Assembly: GCF_014698035.1 (NCBI RefSeq)
Contig: NZ_JACJSF010000076.1
Location: 1-37,308, forward strand
Source of the DNA: Desmonostoc muscorum FACHB-395
GTDB lineage: Bacteria > Cyanobacteriota > Cyanobacteriia > Cyanobacteriales > Nostocaceae
Length of the DNA stretch: 37,308 nucleotides
Reading direction: 5' to 3'
The stretch's first letter is position 1. Each line of letters starts with the position of its first letter. Under the pieces are notes generated by a model. That model worked only from the letters and a program-made list of their open reading frames with translations, was not told the origin of the DNA and did no database searches. The position numbers and the translations under genes were made by a program. Below are positions 8,116 to 16,577 of the stretch, piece after piece.

Positions 8116-9843
8116 TTAAAGACTCAATTCATCATCTTCCTGGCGTTGCTGTTGCTGCTGTTGCCTTAACTGCTGCTCATAATCGAGTAGCTGCTGATTC
8201 CAATCACTGGCTTTAGATTTTTTGATTTGGGACTGTGGCATTAGTTCTAATACACTCTGTGCTGCCGCATCAGAGCTTTTATCGTTACCAAACGCCACCA
8301 GTATATTAGGAACTTTCTGCAATCGCTCAAGTGGTAAGCTCTTGATGTCATCAATAGCCATATAGACTGTTCGTTCGGGTGGGACATCGCCCCTGATCAG
8401 ATATTCCAGCATGGCTCTTGAAATAGCATCAATGGGAGACTTGCACAGAATCGCTGTTGAGGTTTTATCGTTAGCCTTTCCCCCCAAACTGAAGTAAAAC
8501 CAGCTATCACTGCGAAGTGTTCCTTTAGAGTACCCCTTAAAAGTGTTGTTCTCGCCCCTAGTTCCCCGTAGGAATGCACCGTTACGTTGACCATCAAGAT
8601 TTCGCATGACAAAAACAGCGTTTTGTTTGTCATCAGCGTAAACTAGCCCCTGATTATAAAGCATTTGAATACAGTCAGAGCGGATGCCCCGAAATTGATT
8701 GAGGTAATGTTCAACGGCAGACCAGTTAGCTTTATCTTCAACGGGTGGGGTGAATTGGGGACGTGGTTCAGTCTGGATAATGTCAGCCGCCCTGTTCTTA
8801 ACGTGAGCGATCGCTGCACGTTCCACCGAGGCTGACCCGAATCGCTCATCTAACCAGACAACCGCCTGCCGGAAATTGCACTGATTAACGTGCATTACCA
8901 AGTCAATCGCACCCCCTGCTCCCTTTTGTTGGTCGGGGGCAAAGTCGTAGAATTTGGGCCCATCTATATTAATGATGTGTCCGTGACCCCTCCAGCGTTG
9001 CTGATCATGATTTAGCCCCAACTCCCAGGCGACATCCTCTAAGTCCAAGTCGCGCAGTTGTTGAGTTTGCTGCTGCCAAAAAGCTACTTGTGCCTCTAAT
9101 TCTTTGATGCGCTTGTCTTTGAGTTCATTTTCAAGAGCCAAAGCCTTGGCTGTAGCTTCCATCTGTTGTTTTTTGGCTTGCGCCCTATCCCGGTCGGCAG
9201 CTTTGGCTTGCAGTTGCAACTGGGTGAGGCTGGTATCTGGTTCTATACCAGAATTAACAACGCTGTAAAAGTCCTTAATGTCCTGGTGTTGCGCCCTACT
9301 GCCCTTAATGCCACGCTCTAACCCCAGATGTTCTGTAGCCTCGGAGTAGGAATCTTGAAACTGCCTCATCTTCTGACGACCGTCGAAGAAGTGCTTGGCC
9401 CTCAATTGCCCTTTTTCATCAAGGGGGACAAAGTAAGCGTGAATGTGTGGGGTGGCTTCATCTAAATGTAATTCTGCCCTGACAATGCGCTCCCCGTATC
9501 TCGAATCTAACCATTGTTTGGATGCAGAAAGCCAAGAGTCAACTTTATCCTGCTCATAGTAACCCGCTTGTGTTGGGCAGTTGGGACGGAAATATTCGGG
9601 GCTGGCAGTCAATAAAATCTCAGTGCAGTAAACCGCATCGGGGCGAATCTTCCGTTTCTGCTCCCCTATTTTTTCCATCACCAACTGATCTAATGAGAGC
9701 GTTGGGTTGTTAGTGCCAATGAATCTGATATTTTGTTTATCTGGATTAGCGTTGGGTGTTTCTCGCTGACGAGCAGTGTGCGCTTCGCTGCCTGCCAAGT
9801 TACTGCGCTTGAGCTTTTTAATCCGTGCAATAGCGTAAGCCAT
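8116..9843 (-). CDS. mobV: MobV-family relaxase fused to a primase-like (TOPRIM) region
   Basis: The start at 9843 gives MAYAIARIKKLKRSNL, the canonical MobV N-terminus, and a protein of 575 residues. Mob_Pre relaxases nick one strand at oriT and carry it into the recipient. The metal-binding signature HLDEATPHIH is at residues 126-135, and the RETPNANP block at 27-34. After about residue 230 comes a Gln/Ala-rich coiled coil, then a CHC2/DUF3991-like region (GHGHIINIDGPKFYDF), then a TOPRIM-like region (AILCKSPIDAISRAML, VYMAIDDIKSLP). The tail is poly-Gln. The fusion suggests the transferred strand arrives with its own priming activity (inference). The longer upstream start is unlikely because its extra 40 residues match nothing in the family. 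Confidence 0.85.
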   Translation of the reverse strand: MAYAIARIKKLKRSNLAGSEAHTARQRETPNANPDKQNIRFIGTNNPTLSLDQLVMEKIGEQKRKIRPDAVYCTEILLTASPEYFRPNCPTQAGYYEQDKVDSWLSASKQWLDSRYGERIVRAELHLDEATPHIHAYFVPLDEKGQLRAKHFFDGRQKMRQFQDSYSEATEHLGLERGIKGSRAQHQDIKDFYSVVNSGIEPDTSLTQLQLQAKAADRDRAQAKKQQMEATAKALALENELKDKRIKELEAQVAFWQQQTQQLRDLDLEDVAWELGLNHDQQRWRGHGHIINIDGPKFYDFAPDQQKGAGGAIDLVMHVNQCNFRQAVVWLDERFGSASVERAAIAHVKNRAADIIQTEPRPQFTPPVEDKANWSAVEHYLNQFRGIRSDCIQMLYNQGLVYADDKQNAVFVMRNLDGQRNGAFLRGTRGENNTFKGYSKGTLRSDSWFYFSLGGKANDKTSTAILCKSPIDAISRAMLEYLIRGDVPPERTVYMAIDDIKSLPLERLQKVPNILVAFGNDKSSDAAAQSVLELMPQSQIKKSKASDWNQQLLDYEQQLRQQQQQQRQEDDELSL

Positions 9844-10284
9844 GCCACTTTTTGAGTAATTGAGTGTAATTGCGTCGCAGACCCCACGGAACCTTTTTGT
9901 TTCGACCGTTAGGGAGAAATGGCGCAAGCCACCCGTCAGGGCAAAAAGGTGTAGTGGGTACACCTAAATCATAGCCACCGAGCGCGAAATTTGGCGGTCA
10001 CAAAACCCCCTCTGCTGCTAAAAAGCCTGCTGTGTAGGGTTTTTAGCCCTCTGGGGCGCATTTAGGGAATTGTTTGATGGTTTGGCGTTATACACCACAA
10101 TAGCACTCATTAATTGCACTATTGGGGGGAAACCTAACGCCAGTAACTTGACATTTTTTCGGCTAAAAACACCACATTTAGACACAATATTATCGCTATT
10201 ATCGTTAAGGTAGACACATTTATACTCATGCTACATATTGATTTGTTTTTATACTAAAAAAACTTTTCATACTGAGGAGAAGAT
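9844..10284. promoter_or_regulatory. Divergent intergenic region with candidate oriT
   Basis: This 441-bp region separates the relaxase from the divergent gene at 10285. Nested inverted repeats lie at 10084-10141: GGCGTTA (10084-10090) pairs with TAACGCC (10135-10141), enclosing CAATAG (10098-10103) and CTATTG (10119-10124). MobV relaxases usually act at inverted-repeat sites next to their own gene, so this is the best oriT candidate. Further right, short direct repeats (ATTATCG twice, TAGACACA twice, 10160-10220) may be regulatory for the gene at 10285, which has a good GAGGAGA ribosome-binding site. Confidence 0.5.
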
Positions 10285-10797
10285 ATGAGTCAACAACACA
10301 ATTCCTATGTTGAGTTACCCAGAATAAAACGTAAGAGTAATTCATGGGAGGGGAAGGTGATTGATTATTTATTGAAGCATCCTTCTAATAGATCAGCGAC
10401 AGAGTTTGCCATAGAAGCGATTACAGCTTTTTGGCTTGCTGAAGCGTTAGAGGGTCAAGTCAATCAGCCTGAATTACAGTCCGCTTGTTGGTCAGCGATT
10501 GAACGTCTAGAAGCGAAACTGGCAACTATTAGGCGTATTGCTCGAATTGAGCCTCAGTCAATAGTTGTGTCTGGTGGCGCTAATGCAGCGACTACTATGA
10601 CAAGCACTAGTCAGCCTCAAAGTGGCGCTAATGCAGCGACCACTGTGACAAGCAATAGTCAACCTCTTATTTCTGATGATGATGGCGATGATGTTGACTC
10701 TAATGAGGATTTTGATGAGGATGACTTAGGATTGATGAAACTGGAACTTTCAGAAGAACTCAAACTAGCTACTGAGTTGTTGGGTGGGTACGGTTAA
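10285..10797 (+). CDS. Acidic plasmid protein, possible DNA-binding accessory factor
   Basis: The 170-residue protein is not assigned to a known family. The N-terminus (about 1-85) is basic then helical (ELPRIKRKSNSWEGKVIDYL, ATEFAIEAITAFWLAEAL) and could be a small DNA-binding domain. Next is a tandem 16-residue repeat (SGGANAATTMTSTSQP, then a diverged copy) encoded by a 48-bp DNA repeat starting at 10574 and 10622, then a highly acidic Asp/Glu tract and a short helical end. It is divergent from the relaxase, suggesting a mobilisation accessory or copy-control role (inference). Immediately after its stop the frame continues into IQERIFETQLQH, a tail found again in the three downstream modules, so it may be a shortened member of that family. 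Confidence 0.6.
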   Translation: MSQQHNSYVELPRIKRKSNSWEGKVIDYLLKHPSNRSATEFAIEAITAFWLAEALEGQVNQPELQSACWSAIERLEAKLATIRRIARIEPQSIVVSGGANAATTMTSTSQPQSGANAATTVTSNSQPLISDDDGDDVDSNEDFDEDDLGLMKLELSEELKLATELLGGYG

Positions 10798-10846
10798 ATT
10801 CAAGAAAGAATTTTTGAAACACAATTGCAACACATCATGATTACGC

Positions 10847-10877
10847 ATTGTCAATAAAACCCCAGCTTATTGACAAT
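10847..10877. repeat. Module 1 stem at a coding tail's stop codon
   Basis: ATTGTCAATAA (10847-10857) pairs perfectly with TTATTGACAAT (10867-10877). The left arm contains the CAA TAA end of the peptide tail IFETQLQHIMITHCQ. It is the first of four equivalent 11-bp stems (also 11336, 11761, 12268). Confidence 0.75.
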
Positions 10878-10933
10878 ATAAATTACTCAAAAAAGTGGCT
10901 GTAATTGAGACTGGATACAAGTTACAGAAGATT

Positions 10934-11186
10934 TTTTTCAAAAACACTGGACGGCCAAAAGGACAAGAAACCACTGTTTTTGATGTTTTGGACGGCCGTT
11001 GACAGGTGGGCATTTGTCAGCAGAGCATGACAATTGAGTAGGGTTGGCGCTCACTGGACGGCCAAAAGGACAAGAAAGCACTGTTTTTGTCCTTTTGGAC
11101 GGCCAAAAATATTAGTGTCGGATGAGACTGATTTAGTACGGTTAAACTACACTAAGTTCACGGGGTTACAAGTGTTTAGTGTAGTT
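10934..11186. repeat. Module 1 repeat family (GGACGGCC set)
   Basis: After TTTTTCAAAAA (10934-10944) come GGACGGCCAAAAGGACAAG at 10949-10967 and 11056-11074, and GGACGGCC at 10990-10997 and 11097-11104. TTGTCCTTTTGG (11087-11098) is an inverted copy of 11062-11073. A further 11-bp perfect dyad, AACTACACTAA/TTAGTGTAGTT, sits at 11145-11155 and 11176-11186. The pattern resembles operators or iterons. Confidence 0.75.
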
Positions 11187-11232
11187 ATTGCGTTAGACAA
11201 GTTTCTGTTTCAGTTAACGCTAAATATATAGA

Positions 11233-11346
11233 GTGACGGCTGAACTCACAGGAGAAATTTCAGATTCACTTACTGAAGAAGTTGATCGATTGAGCGGGAT
11301 TTTTGAAGTACAGTTGCAACACAAACGTATTATATATTCTCAATAA
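11233..11346 (+). pseudogene. Module 2 coding tail
   Basis: A frame open from GTG at 11233 ends ...DRLSGIFEVQLQH and ...IIYSQ at TAA 11344-11346. The IFExQLQH end is shared with the frame after the gene at 10285 and with module 3. It is probably the decayed 3' end of a duplicated relative of the 10285 gene, though a 37-residue peptide starting at GTG cannot be excluded. Confidence 0.5.
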
Positions 11347-11365
11347 TTTTAGAGTTATTGAGAAT
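11336..11365. repeat. Module 2 stem at the tail's stop codon
   Basis: ATTCTCAATAA (11336-11346) pairs perfectly with TTATTGAGAAT (11355-11365). The left arm again includes CAA TAA, the end of the module 2 tail. Confidence 0.75.
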
Positions 11366-11420
11366 GAGCCAGTTTGATAAAAATGGCTAAAGGGTAGTTG
11401 GTGTATGTATTAGACACCAA

Positions 11421-11576
11421 TTTTTCAAAAAAGCGATGTGCAAAATAGCAGACATTTTGTAGTGAATAGTCAAAGTTTCTTAACAGCTATAACAGTTAGA
11501 AGCGTGTATAAGCTGTGCAAAATGTCTGCTATTTTGCACAGGAATCGGGGTTTTAGGTGCAAAATGTCTGCTATTT
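11421..11576. repeat. Module 2 repeat family (TGCAAAATGTCTGC set)
   Basis: TTTTTCAAAAA (11421-11431) is followed by three copies of a different motif: one inverted (11439-11459) and two direct (11516-11538, 11558-11576) with the core TGCAAAATGTCTGCTATTT. The middle copy extends into TTTGCA and is itself partly palindromic. Confidence 0.75.
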
Positions 11577-11760
11577 GTAACTGTGATTAATCAGACAATT
11601 TCACTACTTAAAACAAGTTTCATCTCTATTAACAAGCGTGGAGATTGTAAAAGGAACAATTTCTATTCAGGCATGAAGAAAAAAAATCGGATGTTAAGTG
11701 GGCTGGGTTAAGTTAATGAAAAGATTTTTGAAGCACAATTGCAACACAGATGTATTATTC

Positions 11761-11790
11761 ATTCTCAATAATTTTGAAGTTATTGAGAAT
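11761..11790. repeat. Module 3 stem and coding tail
   Basis: ATTCTCAATAA (11761-11771) pairs with TTATTGAGAAT (11780-11790). The stem begins inside a short tail frame, EKIFEAQLQHRCIIHSQ, that ends at the TAA in the left arm, as in modules 1 and 2. Confidence 0.75.
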
Positions 11791-11866
11791 GAATCCAGCG
11801 CTCAAAATTTGCTGTAAGTCATATTCAGTGAGCATTACACCAGAATTTTTCGATAAATGTCTTATG

Positions 11867-11999
11867 CCCAACTGGTAGCAGTAGGGCTACTGTATAGCTA
11901 CCAGTTGGGGAATCATCAAATTTTCAAAAACTCGCTTTTTTACTACTCAACTGGTAGCTGTGTGTCACCAGTTGAGCTACCCAACAGCTACCACTTGAG
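11867..11999. repeat. Module 3 repeat family (CAACTGGTAGC set)
   Basis: CCCAACTGGTAGC (11867-11879) and GCTACCAGTTGGG (11897-11909) form a perfect 13-bp dyad. CTCAACTGGTAGCT (11946-11959), CCAGTTGAG (11968-11976) and AGCTACCACTTGAG (11986-11999) are further direct and inverted copies. TTTTCAAAAA recurs at 11921-11930. Confidence 0.75.
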
Positions 12000-12011
12000 C
12001 AAGGTATTTAG

Positions 12012-12251
12012 AACTACTATTTCAATACTGACAAACTACATAAAACCTGTGTAATAAGTGATGTTTACGTTGTCTTGTCACAGCCAGCGTTGACTGCACC
12101 AGTTGTAACTGTCAATGCCCCAAGCTACAAGAGTAATGTTTTAGAGTCGCCTGAGCTTGAGGGGGAAGCGGCTGATTCAATCAGACCCGCTTCAATAGTT
12201 CAAGGTCAGGCTTCGTCGCAAGAATTGGATGCGATTTTTGGAGGAGATTGA
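12012..12251 (+). pseudogene. Module 4 coding tail (gene remnant)
   Basis: An open frame with coding-like composition encodes a tail including APVVTVNAPSYKSNVLES, PELEGEAADSIRPASIV and ELDAIFGGD before TGA at 12249-12251. The upstream part overlaps sequence equivalent to the spacer of other modules, so no true start is seen. The adjacent frame reads EEIERRIFEQ and stops at the TAG inside the next stem, echoing the other tails. It is probably the 3' remnant of a plasmid gene. Confidence 0.45.
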
Positions 12252-12267
12252 GCGAAGAATATTTGAA

Positions 12268-12312
12268 CAATAGCCGCCGCAGTTGTAGCTGTTAACTGTT
12301 AGGCGGCTATTG
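12268..12312. repeat. Module 4 stem
   Basis: CAATAGCCGCC (12268-12278) pairs perfectly with GGCGGCTATTG (12302-12312). Again an 11-bp stem begins with CAA plus a stop codon (TAG) of a tail ending IFEQ. The loop is longer (23 nt) than in the other modules. A GCGAAGC/GCCGTAGGC dispersed palindrome follows near 12409-12428. Confidence 0.7.
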
Positions 12313-12515
12313 TAATGCTTATGTAGTTTAGTGGTAGTTTTTTTTGAGGGCTGTGAGCGTAAATTCAATTTTGTAAAAAAAACTTGATCGAGAATTATTG
12401 CGTACTGTGCGAAGCTCATGCCGTAGGCAGGATAAGCTAAAAATTTCACGTAGTTATTGTAATTTTAGATTTTTTCTGCTTATATATTAACTTGGTATCA
12501 TCTGTAACAAACATT

Positions 12516-13679
12516 ATGGTCGTTCAGTTTCAGGCAATCCAGAAGATAATTTTTGGTAGTCCCGGTACAGGAAAGAGTTATAAGATAGCAGGGATTGCTA
12601 GGGAGAAGCTCTCAATTGAGTTTGATGAAGTTACTAAAACTCTCTCTAACACGGTAAAAACCGTGTTTCACCCTGAGTATACTTACTCAGATTTTATGGG
12701 TAAATTATTACCATTAACATACAGCGGAAACGTCATATATAAATATTACCCAGGTCATTTTCTCCAGGCTCTAGGAATGGCGTATAAAAATTTACTTGAG
12801 GGGAAAAATGATAATTGCTTACTGGTTATTGATGAATTAAATCGAGGAAATGCTGCTGCCATATTCGGTTCAGTTTTTCAGTTGTTGGACAGAGAAGAAG
12901 ATGATTGGTCAAGTTATGAGCTTGATGTCTCGGAAATGGAATTGGTTGGTTTATTCAATGTAATGGGGCACAAAGCTAATATTTCCAATGACGGTTTGAT
13001 ACAAGTTGATGGCAGTAATTTTGATATTTTTACTCACCACTTAAAAGCTAGATTGCAGGAAAATTCAAACACCAATGGATTGAGACTGTTGAAGAATTTA
13101 GAAAATCGCAAAATTAACATTCCTCCTAATTTATCAATTATTGCCACTATCAACACATCAGATGAGTCTATCTATTATTTGGATAGTGCTTTCAAGCGTC
13201 GTTGGGATTGGGAATACATAGATGCACCCAATAAAGATGGCATAGAAGATGACAATAGCATAACTGATGCCTTGCTTAAAGTAAAATTGATTTTAGAAGA
13301 TGGTAGAAAATTAGATTGGTGCAGGTGCGTAATTGGAATAAACGAATTTATAAAAAAAAATCATAACGCTATCAGAAAGATAGAAGATAAACAGATTGGC
13401 TGGTGGTTTATAAAGGCTAAAAATCATGAAATAACTCTGGAACAGGTACAAGATAAATTAATGTTTTACTTATGGGACGGAGTATTTGCAAGAAACAAAC
13501 AAGCCCTAAATAAATTTATAGAGGAGCAATTAAATAAAAAAAAGGTTAAGTTAGTAACATTTGCTGATTTTTTAACTTATACATCAGATTTACTGGAATA
13601 TTGCCACAACAGCATAGATGCTGCCAAGATACCCAAGATTAATGATAACGAGGAAATAGAAGGTGATTTAAGCGAATGA
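12516..13679 (+). CDS. McrB-like AAA+ GTPase/ATPase of a restriction system
   Basis: This 387-residue protein has the McrB-type AAA+ layout: Walker A FGSPGTGKS (13-21), Walker B with the McrB signature LLVIDELNRGN (102-112), and the sensor/arginine region INTSDESIYYLDSAFKRRWD. McrB-family motors power modification-dependent (type IV) or LlaJI-type restriction with a nuclease partner. The AAA+ module starts at residue 10, so the usual N-terminal DNA-recognition domain is absent. The ATG at 12516 is preferred over an in-frame TTG at 12492. The stop overlaps the next gene's start (ATGA at 13676-13679), implying translational coupling. Confidence 0.85.
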   Translation: MVVQFQAIQKIIFGSPGTGKSYKIAGIAREKLSIEFDEVTKTLSNTVKTVFHPEYTYSDFMGKLLPLTYSGNVIYKYYPGHFLQALGMAYKNLLEGKNDNCLLVIDELNRGNAAAIFGSVFQLLDREEDDWSSYELDVSEMELVGLFNVMGHKANISNDGLIQVDGSNFDIFTHHLKARLQENSNTNGLRLLKNLENRKINIPPNLSIIATINTSDESIYYLDSAFKRRWDWEYIDAPNKDGIEDDNSITDALLKVKLILEDGRKLDWCRCVIGINEFIKKNHNAIRKIEDKQIGWWFIKAKNHEITLEQVQDKLMFYLWDGVFARNKQALNKFIEEQLNKKKVKLVTFADFLTYTSDLLEYCHNSIDAAKIPKINDNEEIEGDLSE

Positions 13680-15526
13680 TAAACTTTAAGGAATTACGAC
13701 CAGTAGTTAATGATAAATATTCTTTTGTTGGCATACAAAAACGTCAATTCGAGACTGTTCTGTGCTTGCCTCGCGGTTTTGATACCGAAATCTTCAATAC
13801 TTACGATGACAAGCGTGACGTATTCTTCCTACTTTATAAAGTACTGCGAGAATTTAAACGCATTTGTTATTCTAAAGCCTATATCTCAGACAGAGATGGA
13901 GTTCTTAAATCTCAAGGCAGCACCCAAAAAATTTGCATACCTGATGAGACTGATGAAGAAAATATCTTTTATTCCAAATTAGATAATATCGGCACTATTC
14001 TGGATGCCTATGATGAATTGAAAATCATCTCCTTAGCTTATCGATTAGGAGTAACTGAAAAAATTGACTATTCAAAGATACATCGCTTGTTACACCGAGG
14101 AGTCTATCAAAACAATGGTGGAGTATATATTGACACCATGACTTTACCCCGGCAACAGGTGCATTACCAGTCAACGGATATTGTCTCGATGTACTGTTAT
14201 ATTCTTTGGGAAATTAAGCAGCAGCTTGATGAGGAAGTTATTCCAGAATTACAGGCACTGGCAGAAGATTTTAAACATAAATATATAGGCTCTGAATACA
14301 GTTTATTTCAAGAAGACTACTGTACTATAACTGTAGATATTCTCAAGGACACCTTAGAGGTAATCACGCATCAAACTCCGCTTAAAGATGATGATTTCTG
14401 GGAGTTTCACGATGTAATTGAAATATTTTTATATGGAGAGTTATCTGAGCAAGACGAAGGAGAGGTTTGGGGTATTGACAATTTCCATAGCGTCTGGGAA
14501 TCCATGTGTTTGACATTCTTGGTAAGGAACTTTGAGCCTGAATTTATTTTATTTTTAGATAAAACATTTTTATCCGACGATACTATACTACTGGCAGATA
14601 CCGAGTCTAAAGCAATTAACCTAACAAATACATTCATCATAAATAATAAAAAGTTAGTACCTGATGCAGTTGCATTACATAATATTTTCTTTACAAAGCG
14701 AGAAATAACAAACTTTCATTTATATGCAAGAAACGCATACAAGGATGATTATTCATATAGAGCAACTTTCTATTGTGATTCACCATATTTAGAGAAGTAT
14801 AATAAGAGACAAACATTAGATATACAAAAAAAAATTTTTGTTCTAATGGATTTGAAGATAGTTCATCATAAGCAACTTAGAGATACAATTCATACTTTTA
14901 AAGAATTAGAAAAGTATTATGCAATTAAAGACGAAAAATTATTAATTAACTCACAATTACCATCTAGTTTTTATTCTTACTGGACAATTGAATTAGATAA
15001 ATTAGATGATGAATCAATTTTTGCATTAATGCGGCAGCTAAATCATATATTTTACGTAGCAATTAAAAATGGTGCATATAATGCAGAAAGTTTCAATATT
15101 TTTTTAACCGAAACAGATAAAAATTTTGATAGTCGTTACCAAAACTATCAACCTATTCGTGATTGTTTATTTCGTGGAGCCTCTTTAGAATCTATATCAA
15201 AAAGTTTTGAGGAATTTTTGAAAGTAGCTAATCGTCCATATTTTATAATAGTTGATATTAAATACTTAGAATTAGAGTATTTTAAAAATCCCGAAAATTA
15301 TAGAGACATAAAAGAGAGAAGCATTAGAAAGCAATTTGTTTACGAATATTTACTGCAAGAATATATTGGTAATGACATTAAAAAGGAAATGGAAATTCAA
15401 AGCCGTTTTTGGATACCTTATTACTCTAATGAGAATACTATAATAAAAAAAAGCCATAGTTTAGCTGGATATATCTTTTTAAATACTGTAAATTTTCAGA
15501 ATATCAGTAAATATTACTTATTATAA
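13676..15526 (+). CDS. McrC/LlaJI-like nuclease subunit
   Basis: The 616-residue partner of the McrB-like motor has a C-terminal half that fits a PD-(D/E)XK nuclease: a motif I glutamate in VWESMC (about 275), LVPDAV (PD at 329-330), IIVDIKY (D527, K529), then RKQFVYEYL (QxxxY, from 553). The gap between PD and DxK, about 195 residues, is far longer than in E. coli McrC, as recalled. The N-terminal 250 residues match nothing I recognise and may hold the DNA- or modification-recognition domain that the motor subunit lacks. No methyltransferase gene lies nearby, favouring a type IV (modified-DNA) role. Confidence 0.7.
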   Translation: MINFKELRPVVNDKYSFVGIQKRQFETVLCLPRGFDTEIFNTYDDKRDVFFLLYKVLREFKRICYSKAYISDRDGVLKSQGSTQKICIPDETDEENIFYSKLDNIGTILDAYDELKIISLAYRLGVTEKIDYSKIHRLLHRGVYQNNGGVYIDTMTLPRQQVHYQSTDIVSMYCYILWEIKQQLDEEVIPELQALAEDFKHKYIGSEYSLFQEDYCTITVDILKDTLEVITHQTPLKDDDFWEFHDVIEIFLYGELSEQDEGEVWGIDNFHSVWESMCLTFLVRNFEPEFILFLDKTFLSDDTILLADTESKAINLTNTFIINNKKLVPDAVALHNIFFTKREITNFHLYARNAYKDDYSYRATFYCDSPYLEKYNKRQTLDIQKKIFVLMDLKIVHHKQLRDTIHTFKELEKYYAIKDEKLLINSQLPSSFYSYWTIELDKLDDESIFALMRQLNHIFYVAIKNGAYNAESFNIFLTETDKNFDSRYQNYQPIRDCLFRGASLESISKSFEEFLKVANRPYFIIVDIKYLELEYFKNPENYRDIKERSIRKQFVYEYLLQEYIGNDIKKEMEIQSRFWIPYYSNENTIIKKSHSLAGYIFLNTVNFQNISKYYLL

Positions 15527-15819
15527 ACCTCATCTAGGTTGAAACCCGTAATTTTTCCTCATCAGGTTTGAGATAAGTTGGGCATCACCGTGCCGAAACG
15601 GGTAAATTGTACGCTAAGGCTGAAACCAAGATGGGGTAAGCTTTTAAAGAAGTGCTTTTTCCTATAGAATTCGTGAAAGAACTATGGTTATGCTGCTAGT
15701 TTTGATCTAGTTTGAACGAGAAATCGTCGTTTCAGGCACTTGCAAATTCCTTAGTGGACAAAAAACCTTTTTTGGCACGGTGATGCTTTTTACGTTTGCT
15801 ATCCTTACTTTGATTGAAG
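15527..15819. other. Intergenic region with a long-range dyad
   Basis: No gene is seen. GCATCACCGTGCC (15582-15594) is perfectly inverted as GGCACGGTGATGC (15774-15786), 179 bp apart. Two GAAACSSGT-like blocks occur near 15541 and 15595. The arms could bound a small inserted element or be paired protein-binding sites. Confidence 0.5.
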
Positions 15820-15925
15820 GACGAAATCGTTATTTCGTTAAATCGCTAATTCTTGCTTAAACGAAATCTCTCTGTACGATTAAGCGAAAACACGATATAA
15901 CTAATTCGCTATAGGGCGAAAGGAC
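15820..15925. promoter_or_regulatory. Repeat-rich region upstream of parA, candidate centromere/operator
   Basis: Repeated TTTCGTT, ACGAAAT and TCGCTAA words in both orientations fill the 100 bp before parA (for example ACGAAATCGTTATTTCGT from 15821). The same words recur downstream of the partner gene at 16811-16850. ParA-type systems with small RHH partners use such arrays as both centromere and operator; assignment here is inference. Confidence 0.6.
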
Positions 15926-15933
15926 GAAATTTG

Positions 15934-16575
15934 ATGACCGTATTGGTGGGTGTCATTTCTCAAAAAGGGGGGGTAGGTAAAAGCACTCTTGCTCGGCTTA
16001 TTGCTCGTGAATATGCTGCTGCTGGCTGGGATGTAAAAATTGCCGACCTAGATATTTCTCAAGGTACGAGTACGGATTGGAAACAACGCCGTGAAGTAAA
16101 TGGTATCCAGCCGGAGATTGCTGTTGAACCATTCCGCACTGTTGCTCAAGCTCTGAAACACGCCTCGGTTTATGACCTCATGGTTATGGACGGGCCACCA
16201 CATTCCATGCAAGGCACTTTAGAAATTGCCCGTGCAAGTGATTTACTTGTCTTACCCACTGGTTTATCACTGGATGATCTCAAACCGTCTGTACTGTTGG
16301 CGCATGAATTGGTAAACGCCAAAATTCCTACGGATAAAATTATTTTTGTTTTATGTCGAGTCGGCGATCGGGAGAATGAAATTGAGGATGCCCGATCATA
16401 TATTCATAAAGCTGGATATGTCACAGTGGCTGGTTCAATTCCAGAAAAGACTGCTTACCGTCAGGCGAGTGATAACGGTCGTGCTGTTTCTGAGGTCACG
16501 TTTCCTACTTTGAAGCAACGGGCAGAACAAGTAGCCCAAGGAATTATTGATCTGTTGAGTGAGCAAGAGTCCTAA
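15934..16575 (+). CDS. parA: ParA-type plasmid partition ATPase
   Basis: This 213-residue ParA/MinD-fold ATPase begins MTVLVGVISQKGGVGKSTLA with the deviant Walker A KGGVGKST, a Walker A' region IADLDISQGTSTDW and Walker B LMVMDGPP. It lacks the N-terminal HTH of larger ParAs, so it belongs to the short class (type Ib, ParF-like), whose operator is bound by the small partner. The start at ATG 15934 is preferred over TTG 15931, with AAGGA upstream. A 2-bp gap precedes the partner gene, and a repeat-rich region lies upstream. It would position plasmid copies using the nucleoid as a matrix. Confidence 0.9.
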   Translation: MTVLVGVISQKGGVGKSTLARLIAREYAAAGWDVKIADLDISQGTSTDWKQRREVNGIQPEIAVEPFRTVAQALKHASVYDLMVMDGPPHSMQGTLEIARASDLLVLPTGLSLDDLKPSVLLAHELVNAKIPTDKIIFVLCRVGDRENEIEDARSYIHKAGYVTVAGSIPEKTAYRQASDNGRAVSEVTFPTLKQRAEQVAQGIIDLLSEQES

Positions 16576-16577
16576 TT

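Noticed and set aside
10949..11999. Possible CRISPR-like repeat array
   Set aside because: The repeats differ between modules, occur in both orientations and are unevenly spaced, and no cas gene is present.
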